A stretch of DNA of 36,209 nucleotides from Streptomyces sp. NBC_00271. GTDB taxonomy: Bacteria; Actinomycetota; Actinomycetes; Streptomycetales; Streptomycetaceae. Positions 23,684 through 31,607 of the stretch are shown here, piece by piece; within the stretch, counting starts at the first letter, position 1, and the number at the start of each line of letters is the position of its first letter. The notes under the pieces are model-generated. The model ran no database searches, was not told the origin of the DNA, and was given only the letters and a program-made list of their open reading frames with translations. The position numbers and the translations under genes were made by a program. Location: the NCBI RefSeq assembly GCF_036178845.1, contig NZ_CP108072.1, forward strand, positions 1 to 36,209. Reading direction: 5' to 3'.

Positions 23684-25054
23684 ATGGCGGGCAAGCGCAA
23701 GACGAACGAGGCGGGATCGTCGACCGGCCTGCGCGCCGATGTGCTGCGCGCGCTCGGGGTGCTCAAGGCCGCGACGGCGGATCAGATCCAGCGGCTGTCC
23801 TCACCGCACCTGACGTACCGGCATACCACGAAGAAGACTGCGGCTGTGCGGAAGGAGGCGCGCACCGCCTCCCACCGTGGCGCGCTCAACGATCTGCGCA
23901 GGCATGGCCTGTCCGTCGACGGCGGCCGCACCCGCGGCGGGGAGGAGGTGCGCCTGCTCACCAAGGACGGGCTGGCCGCTGCCGCGATCGAGTTGGACCG
24001 GGGGCCGGAGGAGATGGGCGGCATGCCCAAGAGCGCGGGCCGCTCGGGGGCTTCGCACGCGATGACGGTCAATGAGACGGTCCTGGCGATGATCCGCCCG
24101 AAGCCCGACCTGGATCTGGTGGCCGGTGAGCCGGCCGAAGCCGTCGCGGCAGCCCGGGCCTGTGTCGACGCGCCTGACGGGATCGGCAGCATCACCTCCT
24201 ACGCCACCGAGGTCGCGCTCCCGGCGACGGGCACGTGGAAGAACCCCGGCGTGGGATGTGCGTGGGCCGACATCGTCCTCATCGCCCCGGAGGCGGGGCT
24301 GCCGCTGTTGTTCATCGAGGCCGACAACTGCACCGAGGAAGCCCCGGTCATCGCGGCCAAGTTCGACAAGTACATGCGTCACTTCCGCCGCAAGGTGAAG
24401 GACACCGACGGCCAGGACAAGCCGATGTGGCGCACTCGCTGGTCCGCGCCCGATCCCCGGTGGGGCGACGCATCGCACCCGCCGGTCGTGCTCGTCTTCC
24501 ACCAGGTCGGCAAGCGGACCGCGTTGACGCAGATGGAGCGGGTCGCCGACCTTACCCGCGAGCACTGGCAGGGACGGTGGGCAGAGGGCGGCTTCCGTAT
24601 CTACGACGGGAAGATGCCGATCGTGGCGACCACGCTGGAGTTGCTGTGCGAGCACGGCCTGGCCGGGCCCGCGTTCTGGCGCTTCGGCCGCGAGGGCTAC
24701 CAGAACCTCTGGGACGCGATCGGCAACCCCCGCAGGGATGCCGCCCTCGCCCGCCGGGCCGAAGACGCGCGGCGCCGCCAAGAACAGGAAGCAGCCGAAC
24801 GAGAGACTCAGCGCCCGGTGTGCGGGGACTGCGGGCAGAAGTTCACCGACGACCGGTGGAAGGCCAGCACCACGGTCGGCTGGGGCCGCGCGGACAGCCA
24901 CCCGCACCTGTGCGACGACTGCAAGACGCGGGCGATCGAGGCGGAGCGGAAGGCGGAACAGGCCGAACACGAGCGCCAGGAGCAGGAGCGCCAGGAGCCG
25001 GAGGTGGCGCAGGCATCGAAGGCCGGCGGCTGGCTCGGACGCTGGCGCAGCTGA
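23684..25054 (+). CDS. replication-relaxation family protein
   Basis: 456 residues. N-terminal winged-helix-like part (about 15-115): LRALGVLKAATADQIQRL, then ASHRGALNDLRRHGLSVDGG and VRLLTKDGL. The middle (about 125-360) has the nuclease-like core of the actinobacterial replication-relaxation family, with WADIVLIAPEAGLPLLFIEA (the D and E of a PD-(D/E)xK-type fold) and VVLVFHQVGKRTA. A C-terminal zinc ribbon, CGDCGQKF and HLCDDCK, precedes a charged coiled coil. Proteins of this family are found on Streptomyces plasmids and integrative elements and are thought to help replication or transfer. GGGAGG before the ATG is the ribosome site. It is transcribed away from two repeat clusters. Confidence 0.82.
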   Translation: MAGKRKTNEAGSSTGLRADVLRALGVLKAATADQIQRLSSPHLTYRHTTKKTAAVRKEARTASHRGALNDLRRHGLSVDGGRTRGGEEVRLLTKDGLAAAAIELDRGPEEMGGMPKSAGRSGASHAMTVNETVLAMIRPKPDLDLVAGEPAEAVAAARACVDAPDGIGSITSYATEVALPATGTWKNPGVGCAWADIVLIAPEAGLPLLFIEADNCTEEAPVIAAKFDKYMRHFRRKVKDTDGQDKPMWRTRWSAPDPRWGDASHPPVVLVFHQVGKRTALTQMERVADLTREHWQGRWAEGGFRIYDGKMPIVATTLELLCEHGLAGPAFWRFGREGYQNLWDAIGNPRRDAALARRAEDARRRQEQEAAERETQRPVCGDCGQKFTDDRWKASTTVGWGRADSHPHLCDDCKTRAIEAERKAEQAEHERQEQERQEPEVAQASKAGGWLGRWRS

Positions 25055-25140
25055 CCTGGCAGCCTCCGGGCACCCGAGGGCTTGCCCAGGGCCGCCTGGG
25101 CAAGCCCGCGTTGTCGGTGGCGGCTGCGAGGCTGGAGGGC

Positions 25141-25413
25141 ATGGACAGCGACGATGAGCAGCTGCTGCGCGGCCGGATCTACGGAGCCGACCACGAACAC
25201 CCGGGCCCGAAGCCGGGACGGCGCTACGCCGAACTGGTAGGCGGGCCGCTGGACGGACTGCTGCTCGACATCACCGGCTGGAGGCCGGAGGAGATCGACG
25301 ACGGTGTCTCCCTCCTCACGGAGCTCGGACAGTTCGGCCCCGGGGGCCGGGCGCTGTACGACCCGCGCCCCGGCGACCCGGCCCGCTGGGACTGGGGCGG
25401 CGACAGCCCCTGA
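25141..25413 (+). CDS. small acidic hypothetical protein, 90 aa
   Basis: Starts at an ATG with CTGGAGGGC just upstream. The product is acidic and begins MDSDDEQLLRGRIYGADHEH, with YAELVGGPLDGLLLDITGW in the middle, a GGPLDG motif seen in many small actinomycete proteins, and RALYDPRPGDPARWDWGGD at the end. No function is known. It follows the replication-relaxation gene after 86 bases and may share its transcript. The same frame is open further upstream, but that is the shadow of the previous gene. Confidence 0.65.
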   Translation: MDSDDEQLLRGRIYGADHEHPGPKPGRRYAELVGGPLDGLLLDITGWRPEEIDDGVSLLTELGQFGPGGRALYDPRPGDPARWDWGGDSP

Positions 25414-25486
25414 TCACCCGCACTCGGTCGGGTGAAGACACCGCCGCGGCGGAACCCTCCCCGGGCGCCCGGGCGTAGTGCCGTAC

Positions 25487-25696
25487 ATGAACCCGATCAA
25501 CGAGGTGCACGTGAGTGAGCCGGGCCTGGTCGTCGTCGACGTCGCGGCCGCCGACGACGACACCGCGCTCGCTTTCCAGCAACTACTTGCTGAGCGGTGG
25601 GCGACGTCGCCCGCACAGAACACGACCCACGATGTGGGCCAGCCCGGCGTACGGCTGCGCTGCTACCTCGACATGTGGCAGGAGCCCAACGGGTAG
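25487..25696 (+). CDS. DUF6207 family protein
   Basis: 69 residues from the ATG at 25487; a GTG at 25478 would add three, but the family starts MNPINEVHVSEPGL, as here. VVVDVAAADDDTALAFQQLL and AERWATSP, then QPGVRLRCYLDMWQ complete the DUF6207 signature, an actinomycete-only small protein of unknown role. No good ribosome site is visible. It stands between a small acidic protein and a sigma-factor gene. Confidence 0.8.
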   Translation: MNPINEVHVSEPGLVVVDVAAADDDTALAFQQLLAERWATSPAQNTTHDVGQPGVRLRCYLDMWQEPNG

Positions 25697-25789
25697 TGCC
25701 GGGCAAGACTTCCACAGGCGCTTCGCACCCCGGCCAAAAAATCTTGAGCATCAGAGGCAGCACTCGGGCCGCTCGTTCGACTTCCTGGT

Positions 25790-26635
25790 GTGAACACTCT
25801 CGTAGAGCACGGGACCGGCTGGTTGGGGCCCGTCCTTGCGCACCCCGGGTTCTGGGTGCCGTTATGTCTGCTCGCGGCTCTTGCGTCTGCTGCTGCTTTC
25901 CTGGCGGAATGGCAACGCAGAGCCACCCTGATCGCGCTGGTACGCCACGCTCCTGGCGGCACTGTGGTGGTCCAGGAGCGTGGGCGCGGGGGGCCTGCCA
26001 TGCAGGTGCATGTCGGAGCGCCATCAGAAACGGATCAGGGGGAAACAGGTGTGACGCGACGAGGCCAGGAGAAGGTGCAAGCGGTCTCCGGTTTATGGGA
26101 GCGGGAAGCGATCGGCCTGACGCGCTACGCCGTGGTGCGGACTGGCGGGGATCAGGCCGCAGCCGAGGATCTTGTGCAGCAGACGTTCATGGCCGCCTTT
26201 CTCCAGTGGGAGAAGTCGCTTGCCGACCTGAGCGTGGAAGAGCGCCGCAACTGGCTGCGCAGTGTGTGCCGCAGAAGGTGGATCGACGGCATCCGGCGGG
26301 AGACGCTGGGAGATCGGTTGCACGCCGACGTGGAGCGGCTGTACGACTGGGTCAGCCCTGATCTGGCCCACGCCGTCATCGCGCGGGACGACCTGGACCG
26401 CTGCTGGCAGGTGATCCGCGAACTCCCGCCCAGGCGCAGGGAAGTGGCCCTGCTGTACTTCATTGAGCAACAGTCCGTGCTGCGCATCGCGGAACTGCTG
26501 GGGATCCAGGCGTCGGGAGTACGCAAACACGTGTCCAAGGCCCGCCAGGCGCTTCGTGAGGCCGTAGGCGGACTCTTGGAAGCTGAATCAGTCGAGGCGG
26601 GCGCGTCGCGAGAGGGAGAGGGGGAGCAGGTATGA
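25790..26635 (+). CDS. ECF-type sigma factor with N-terminal membrane segment
   Basis: 281 residues from the GTG at 25790. Residues 1-80 hold a membrane helix (about 20-40) and the segment ALVRHAPGGTVVVQERG-RGGPAM, which I know as a separate small Streptomyces membrane protein. Residues about 98-170 are sigma region 2 (SGLWEREAIGLTRYAVV, AAAEDLVQQTFMAAFLQW, NWLRSVCRRRWIDGIRR) and 208-262 region 4 (LPPRRREVALLYF, IAELLGIQASGVRKHVSKAR). An internal GTG at 26051 (codon 88) with GGGGGAAACAG upstream would make a soluble sigma factor of 194 residues, so either a fusion or two overlapping products is possible. The stop overlaps the next gene (ATGA). Confidence 0.78.
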   Translation: MNTLVEHGTGWLGPVLAHPGFWVPLCLLAALASAAAFLAEWQRRATLIALVRHAPGGTVVVQERGRGGPAMQVHVGAPSETDQGETGVTRRGQEKVQAVSGLWEREAIGLTRYAVVRTGGDQAAAEDLVQQTFMAAFLQWEKSLADLSVEERRNWLRSVCRRRWIDGIRRETLGDRLHADVERLYDWVSPDLAHAVIARDDLDRCWQVIRELPPRRREVALLYFIEQQSVLRIAELLGIQASGVRKHVSKARQALREAVGGLLEAESVEAGASREGEGEQV

Positions 26636-27051
26636 CGGAGAACGAGCAGGAGCGGACCCTCGACACCGATGTTCTGATCGGGCACATGCTGCACCAGACC
26701 GAAGCCGTGGTGGACGTTGATGAGCAGAGCCTGGCCCGACGTAAGACACGGCTGGTCGTCCAGATGATGATGTCCCTGCCGAAGGAGGAACGGCGCGGGA
26801 ACCGTCCGCAGAGCGCTGACCAACCGATCCGGCGCGAGGCAGCACGCCCTCTCAGCGAGGTGGTCTTCCTGACCGTCGCGGAGGTGGCCGCTGTCATGCG
26901 GGTCTCCAGGATGACGGTCTACCGCCTGGTTCACTCCGGTCACCTTCCCGCGATCCGTGTCGGACGCTCGTTTCGCGTTCCCGAGCAAGCGGTCCACGAG
27001 TACCTGCGAGAGAACTTCACGGAGAGCATCGAGTCCACCGATCGTCCGTGA
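26632..27051 (+). CDS. excisionase/MerR-type helix-turn-helix protein
   Basis: 139 residues, coupled to the sigma-factor gene by an ATGA overlap. The C-terminal 50 residues are a classic excisionase-family winged helix: FLTVAEVAAVMRVSRMTVYR, then LVHSGHLPAIRVGRSFRVPE and AVHEYL (about 79-125), as in Xis and BldC. The N-terminal 70 residues are charged and helical, with a KTRLVVQMMMSLPKEER segment. It could regulate the sigma factor, act as a recombination directionality factor or behave like BldC. A palindromic hairpin follows 70 bases later. Confidence 0.82.
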   Translation: MTENEQERTLDTDVLIGHMLHQTEAVVDVDEQSLARRKTRLVVQMMMSLPKEERRGNRPQSADQPIRREAARPLSEVVFLTVAEVAAVMRVSRMTVYRLVHSGHLPAIRVGRSFRVPEQAVHEYLRENFTESIESTDRP

Positions 27052-27120
27052 CGTGCGCTCACCGGGAGAAGCCAGGCTGACGGGTCGTTGAAATGCGCGG
27101 CTCTGCGCAGGAGCACCAGC

Positions 27121-27145
27121 CGCCGTGGTCGGGCCGACCACGGCG
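27121..27145. terminator. palindromic hairpin between convergent genes
   Basis: CGCCGTGGTCGG and its reverse complement around a central G (12-bp arms). It lies 69 bases after the excisionase-like gene and 21 bases after the ligase stop on the other strand. The inner 19 bases equal the palindrome at 23041-23059, so it may be a protein-binding site as well as a terminator. Confidence 0.65.
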
Positions 27146-27166
27146 GCGACCATGACCGCGGTCGGG

Positions 27167-28042
27167 TCAGCGCAGGCGGACCACGGTGACGACCGCGTGC
27201 CGGGTGGTGCCTGCCACGACCTCCACCACGGCATCGCCCCCGGCGGGCGTGAAGGAGTCGCCGGCCTTCGTGAACGCACGCCCGGTCTGGGGGACCAAGC
27301 GCGGGGCGACGACGGAGGAGAGCGCGGTGGTCAGCCGCTGGGACAGCGCTACGCGTCCGTCGGGCAGCCGTACGGCGAGCATCTTCGGGTGCCGGGCGGT
27401 GCCGGTGAACCCGACCACGGCCGCGTCGACCGTGTCCGCGTGCCTGATCTTTGCCCACACCCGGCCTGCCCTGTAGGCCCCTCGCAGCGGCTTCGCGACG
27501 ATTCCTTCCACGCCCGTTCCTTCGAGGGTCTCGTACCAGAGCAGGGCCTCGTCCAGGTCGGTGGTCGACCACACCGGCACGATCGGCGGGCCTACGCCGG
27601 CGAGCACGTCCAGGAGGACCTGGCGGCGCTCCGTGTACGGGCGCGGGCGCAGGTCGGGGGAGCCCGCCGCAGGGTGGGCCAGGACGTCGAACGCCACGTA
27701 CGTGGCAGGGTGCCGGGCGGCGAGTTCCCTTGCGCGGCGGGGGCTGGAGAGCGCGCGGGACTGCGCCGCCTCGAAGCTGATCCGCGCGTTGCCGTCGTCG
27801 TCGGCGAGGTACACGACCGCCTCGCCGTCCAGGATCACGCCGGGCGGCAGGCGCATGGCGGCCACGGCCAGATCCATCCAGACCGCGGTGACGTCGCGGC
27901 CGGTCCGCGACTGAAGCCGGACCCCGTCCTCGGTCCGCCACAGCACGGTCCGGTGGCCATCGACCTTGATCTCGTAGGCCCATGGGCCCGTCGGTAGCTG
28001 CGTCACGGGGCGGGCCAGGGCGACGTCTACGGGCCACTCCAC
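27167..28042 (-). CDS. ATP-dependent DNA ligase (LigC/LigD-type adenylation domain)
   Basis: 291 residues from a GTG at 28042, chosen because the family usually begins near VDVALARPV; longer starts (ATG at 28249) add a low-complexity Ala/Gly/Arg tail that overlaps the neighbouring gene and looks noncoding. Ligase motifs in order: KVDGHR (motif I, adenylated Lys26), LDGEAVVY (III), AFDVLA (IIIa), VEGIVAKPL (IV) and RVWAKIRH (V), followed by an OB-fold-like C-terminus (HPKMLAVRLPDGRVAL). It seals nicks using ATP and is of the small type used in bacterial end joining or repair. No Ku gene is present. It follows the SIR2 gene on the same strand, so both may share a transcript; a ligase near a linear end could assist replicon maintenance. 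Confidence 0.85.
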   Translation of the reverse strand: MEWPVDVALARPVTQLPTGPWAYEIKVDGHRTVLWRTEDGVRLQSRTGRDVTAVWMDLAVAAMRLPPGVILDGEAVVYLADDDGNARISFEAAQSRALSSPRRARELAARHPATYVAFDVLAHPAAGSPDLRPRPYTERRQVLLDVLAGVGPPIVPVWSTTDLDEALLWYETLEGTGVEGIVAKPLRGAYRAGRVWAKIRHADTVDAAVVGFTGTARHPKMLAVRLPDGRVALSQRLTTALSSVVAPRLVPQTGRAFTKAGDSFTPAGGDAVVEVVAGTTRHAVVTVVRLR

Positions 28043-28215
28043 AGGATCAGCCTGCGCCCCTGGGGCACCGGCCGCCTGCTGGTGTACTCCCGCGCTGCCA
28101 GCAGACGGTCCGGGCGGCGCAGCTGCTGCGGTACGGCCGCGTCGCCGCACGGCTCGACCCCGGCCGTGTCGTGCGCGGGCTCTGAAGTGGTCTGTGGTGC
28201 TCGACCCGGGGCTCT

Positions 28216-30042
28216 CTACCAGCGGAGCCGCGGGTTCTGTGCCCGCCATTCGACAAGGCGTTCGTAGGCCGCTTGCGCACGTTCGACGTTGCCGCCGAAC
28301 GCGCCTGCTCGGAGCAGTGGCCAGTTTGGTGTGAGTTCGGCTTTGATCGTGTTGGCGATGCTGGTGTCGTACTCCCAGTGCGCGTCGTCGATGAACTGGC
28401 TGATCCATGGGAGGCGGGTGTGTGTGTCGTCGTCCATGGCGATCAGCGAGGCGAGGAACTCGAAGCGGGTGCAGGCGGTCTGGTAAGCCGTGTCGTCGGG
28501 TTCGATGACCTGCAGCGGTTCACGTGCTTCCTGCCGCAGCAACGCGCTCTGCGGGAAACGCCGGACCTGCCTCTCCGGCGAGGGCATCACGGAGTTGAGG
28601 TCGGCTGCCAGGATGCGGACGGGGTTGAGGTAGACGGCCGGCGGTTGCGTACGTGTCATGCCCCACAGGGTGTTCCAGGTGGGCTGGGCCAAGATGGTCG
28701 CCAGGAACTCCTCGCGACGGCTGATGACGGCGGTGACGCCCATGGTCCAGGTGGCCAAGAGCGCCGGGTAGTGCCTCAGTGCCTCCAGCGCTTCGTTGAA
28801 GGCGCCGGAGAAGCTGCTGCGCATGCGGGTGAGTCGTTCGACGGCGCGTAGCCACAGGGCGTCATGGGTTCCGTCGTCGTGGAAGACCCCGTGGGCCAGA
28901 AGGTGCAGCAGGACGTCGCAGTCGGCCCGGTAGCCGCGCACGCTCTCGTCGAAGACGGGGCCGCCCAGAGGACGCGCCGCTGCTGCGGTTCTGTCGAGGA
29001 TGTCAGTGACGGTCTGGTGGACGAGGTCGGAGGCCTCGATCCTGCGCACCGGGTCGGGCAGGGCACGCTTGAGGCGGGTGACGGCAATGTCGCGGGTGAC
29101 GTGCGGGGTCGCCATCCGGTCCAGGGCCTCGAAGCGCCGCTCGAGGTCGGTGAAGAGTTCGTCCGCCGTCATGCCCTCGATGACGGCGGCGCTGTGCTGG
29201 GCGGTCAGGCGCTTCGCGGCTTCTCCGAGCGTGCTGAAGGACGACCAGAACATCGGATACCGGCGGGGACGCACGCCTTCCAGGGCCCGGACGAGCGCCG
29301 TGTCCCAGTCCGCGGACCAGCCGCAGATGATCAGCCCGTATTCGTCCAGGACCCGCTTGAGCAACTCTTGTTGTTCCGGCTCGTAGGTCTCCAGCTCGTC
29401 CACCGTGTTGAGCTGGTCCAGAGCGGCGTAGTCGCCATGGAGCTTGATCACCGTCACCGGGGCGTGGGGGAGCGGCATCATCCCCGCGATCTGGCCCGGC
29501 CGGCTGATGACCTGGGGCGAGATACCCGCCTCTTCCAGAGCCCGCTCGGTGAGCCGGTCGAAGTTGGTGGTCAGGATGACGCGGACACCTCCCCGCTTCA
29601 CCAGCTGGGCGATCGCGTGGTGGGCGGGAGTGGGACCCTTCGCGCCCGGCTCATCGTCTTCCTGGGGCTGGAAGTACCGGGCGAGCTGCGCCTGGCGAGC
29701 GGCTGCCGTGGGGGCCACAGCGCCCAGAAGGCCCGAGTACCCGAGGACGTCGTCGTAGTGCTGCGCCCACCAGCCGACCGGGTCGGCGACCGCCTTCTCG
29801 GCGGCATCGGCGTCGTTGGGGTCCTGCATGGCGGCGACGCGGCCGACGAGGTCTTCGACGATGCCCCATCCGGTCTTCACGCCGGACGGCAGGGAGATCC
29901 CGGACCCGAGCAGGAGCGCGTATACCCCCGGACTGGCGTGGACGTTCAGGGCGAGCGCAGTCTTGGCGTCCAGGATGCGGCCGGGCGGTACCAAGAGAGG
30001 CGCCTGCGCGGGGGGCTCTGGCGCTGTGCCGTCGGTTTCCAT
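28216..30042 (-). CDS. SIR2 family protein (predicted NAD-consuming defence effector)
   Basis: 608 residues from the ATG at 30042, which has AGGAG eight bases upstream; a longer frame exists but lacks a ribosome site. The N-terminal SIR2 domain spans about 35-270: LLLGSGISLPSG (44-55, nucleotide-binding loop), VILTTNFDRL (155-164, catalytic Asn), VIKLHGDYAAL (198-208, catalytic His202) and LIICGWSADWDTAL (237-250). The C-terminal 330 residues are helical, without a recognised family, including WNTLWGMTRTQPPAVYLNPV. SIR2 domains in phage-defence proteins (Thoeris, Avs, DSR) break down NAD+ to stop infected cells. It is divergent from an unknown gene at 30239 across a perfect inverted repeat, suggesting a two-gene system. 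The helical half may be a sensor. Confidence 0.85.
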   Translation of the reverse strand: METDGTAPEPPAQAPLLVPPGRILDAKTALALNVHASPGVYALLLGSGISLPSGVKTGWGIVEDLVGRVAAMQDPNDADAAEKAVADPVGWWAQHYDDVLGYSGLLGAVAPTAAARQAQLARYFQPQEDDEPGAKGPTPAHHAIAQLVKRGGVRVILTTNFDRLTERALEEAGISPQVISRPGQIAGMMPLPHAPVTVIKLHGDYAALDQLNTVDELETYEPEQQELLKRVLDEYGLIICGWSADWDTALVRALEGVRPRRYPMFWSSFSTLGEAAKRLTAQHSAAVIEGMTADELFTDLERRFEALDRMATPHVTRDIAVTRLKRALPDPVRRIEASDLVHQTVTDILDRTAAAARPLGGPVFDESVRGYRADCDVLLHLLAHGVFHDDGTHDALWLRAVERLTRMRSSFSGAFNEALEALRHYPALLATWTMGVTAVISRREEFLATILAQPTWNTLWGMTRTQPPAVYLNPVRILAADLNSVMPSPERQVRRFPQSALLRQEAREPLQVIEPDDTAYQTACTRFEFLASLIAMDDDTHTRLPWISQFIDDAHWEYDTSIANTIKAELTPNWPLLRAGAFGGNVERAQAAYERLVEWRAQNPRLRW

Positions 30043-30104
30043 GGGAGGAACTCCTTTCACGGGCGACGCTCCGAACGCGTTGTATCGCCCGTTCGCGGAA
30101 CACC

Positions 30105-30145
30105 CTACCACCCTTTATCGTCGTCATGACGATAAAGGGTGGTAG
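30105..30145. promoter_or_regulatory. 18-bp perfect inverted repeat between SIR2 and its divergent neighbour
   Basis: CTACCACCCTTTATCGTC at 30105-30122 and its exact reverse complement at 30128-30145, separated by GTCAT. It lies in the 196-base gap between the starts at 30042 (minus) and 30239 (plus), 62 and 93 bases from them. AT-rich arms and position suggest a shared operator; no U-tract supports a terminator. Confidence 0.75.
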
Positions 30146-30238
30146 TCCGTCGCCCTATGCGGCCGACGGGGAAAACCGCTGCCGCCGGGGACAGTTGGCC
30201 TGCCATCATCAGGCAACAGCGCAACCAGGCGAGGAGCG

Positions 30239-31075
30239 ATGGCCAACTTCGCATTCGGCTCGAACGACTACAGCGTCAACATCCGGGCACAGCACAACGT
30301 CAACTTCTTCCCGGGCTGGGACACGCACCGTCTCGCCCTGACCTTCGAGGTGACCGGACTCGGCAACTACACCGTGGACGCGCCGTTCCTCGTCTCCGGC
30401 ACCCTCTGGGCGCACGAGACGCCAGGCCCCGCGAGCTGGATCGGCGTCCTCCACACCCCGAGGCCGATCGGGCTGAAGTCCTTCGCCACGAGCCTCACGC
30501 TTGAGACGAGCGTGACCGACCGGCAACTGCACGGCTTGGAGAAGACGCGGGCGGGCAACGACCTGACCCTGCGCGCCGAACTCTCCCTGACCGCCCTGGC
30601 AGAGACAAAGCACTGGCCCGTCGCCGACGACCAGGAGATCATCCGCGTCCCGCACGCGACGTGGAGCAACGCCCTCACCCAGCTCGATGCCGGCGCCTTC
30701 GTCGACGTCCTCATCCCGATCACCACCGTGGAGGCCCGGGCCATCGCCGCACGACGGATCCGCGAGGCCAAGACCGCCATCCAGGGCCAGCGCTACGAGC
30801 ACGCCGTGACCCTCGCCCGCCAGGCCCTCGACGCCGTACGCGACGCCTGCAACACCGTGAACGTCAACGCGCGGGCGCTGTCGAAGACGAAGAAGGACGA
30901 CCGGGACCAGGAGGAGCGCTGGGCGGTGCTCACCCAGAGCGCCTACCACCTCTTCAGCGGCGCCCCGCACGACGACGCGGGCAACACCGAGAACTTCAAC
31001 TGGACCCGCGCCGACGCAGTTGCGGCAGTCGCCACGGCTGCCGGCCTGCTCGCCCGGCTTGAGGATCGCCCGTAG
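30239..31075 (+). CDS. unknown protein divergent from SIR2, 278 aa
   Basis: GAGGAG five bases before the ATG. The first 130 residues are strand-rich, like a beta-sandwich (FAFGSNDYSVNIRAQHNVNF, LTFEVTGLGNYTVDAPFLVSG); the rest is helical, with RRIREAKTAIQGQRYEHAVT and LARQALDAVRDA (about 175-205), reminiscent of HEPN-type or TPR-like bundles but without the Rx4-6H motif. No membrane segment. I do not recognise it. Opposite orientation and a common palindrome make it the natural partner of the SIR2 protein: it could sense an invader, inhibit SIR2 when idle, or be the regulator that binds the repeat, although no helix-turn-helix is seen. Confidence 0.65.
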   Translation: MANFAFGSNDYSVNIRAQHNVNFFPGWDTHRLALTFEVTGLGNYTVDAPFLVSGTLWAHETPGPASWIGVLHTPRPIGLKSFATSLTLETSVTDRQLHGLEKTRAGNDLTLRAELSLTALAETKHWPVADDQEIIRVPHATWSNALTQLDAGAFVDVLIPITTVEARAIAARRIREAKTAIQGQRYEHAVTLARQALDAVRDACNTVNVNARALSKTKKDDRDQEERWAVLTQSAYHLFSGAPHDDAGNTENFNWTRADAVAAVATAAGLLARLEDRP

Positions 31076-31131
31076 CGGGCCGACGACCGCACAGCCTGCC
31101 GTCGGCCATGCTCCGGTCCATTCGTCCGCTG

Positions 31132-31320
31132 TCAGCGCGACTGGATCCAGAGGCCGCCGTACGCGACGACGGCGCCGCCGACCGCGGTTGCGGCGCCTCG
31201 GAGCAGATGCAGCCCCGCCTCGTTCCGTAGCTGCCGGGCACGCCGGACCCACCGGGCTTTCGAGGGCGTTGGGAGGGGTTCCGGGTCCGGGCTGTTGCCC
31301 ATACGCTCGGGCTTGGACAT
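31132..31320 (-). CDS. small single-helix membrane protein, 62 aa
   Basis: AAGGAG six bases before the ATG at 31320. The first 40 residues are polar and basic (SKARWVRRARQLRNEAG), and the C-terminus is one weak membrane helix (LLRGAATAVGGAVVAYGGLW). A longer frame upstream has no ribosome site. No family recognised. It points towards the SIR2 partner gene (convergent, 56 bases apart). Confidence 0.55.
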   Translation of the reverse strand: MSKPERMGNSPDPEPLPTPSKARWVRRARQLRNEAGLHLLRGAATAVGGAVVAYGGLWIQSR

Positions 31321-31511
31321 GAGCTTCTCCTTCGTCGGGGATGTTCGGTCCTCTGCAGACGGCTCCCTGGCCACCAGGGGGCCGTCGCCGTTTTCGACGA
31401 CAGCCGTGCCGTGTTGGTAGTGCAGCGCAAAGAGCCTGATGAGGCAGCACAGCGCGAAGAAGCATTGATGGTGCTGAAGAAGTGAATCGTTCAGTGATGT
31501 GCACTGTTCTT

Positions 31512-31545
31512 CGCTGAACTTCAGCGATTTTCACCGAACTTCAGC
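31512..31545. promoter_or_regulatory. GAACTTCAGC repeats upstream of the HTH-WD40 gene
   Basis: GAACTTCAGC occurs at 31516 and 31536, 20 bases apart; the first is part of the palindrome CGCTGAACTTCAGCG (31512-31526). The surrounding 31400-31560 is AT-richer than average and holds related GTTCAGTG and GAAGTG pieces. Two helical turns of spacing suits a dimeric repressor, perhaps the HTH-WD40 protein itself. Confidence 0.5.
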
Positions 31546-31607
31546 ACTTCACGCTTAGCCTGATGTGCCGGGGGCGTGATGGTCACGGCATGGCAAGGCG
31601 GTGGGGC

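Noticed and set aside
23193..23684. 163-codon plus-strand frame before the replication-relaxation gene
   Set aside because: Proline/arginine-rich, no ribosome site or motif, and interrupted in the related sequence at 18.4-18.7 kb.
28043..28408. Longer N-terminus of the DNA ligase
   Set aside because: Low-complexity Ala/Gly/Arg sequence overlapping the end of the SIR2 gene; family homology begins near the GTG at 28042.
28864..30129. 421-codon plus-strand frame antisense to the SIR2 gene
   Set aside because: Shadow of the well-supported SIR2 frame; valine- and glycine-rich without motifs.
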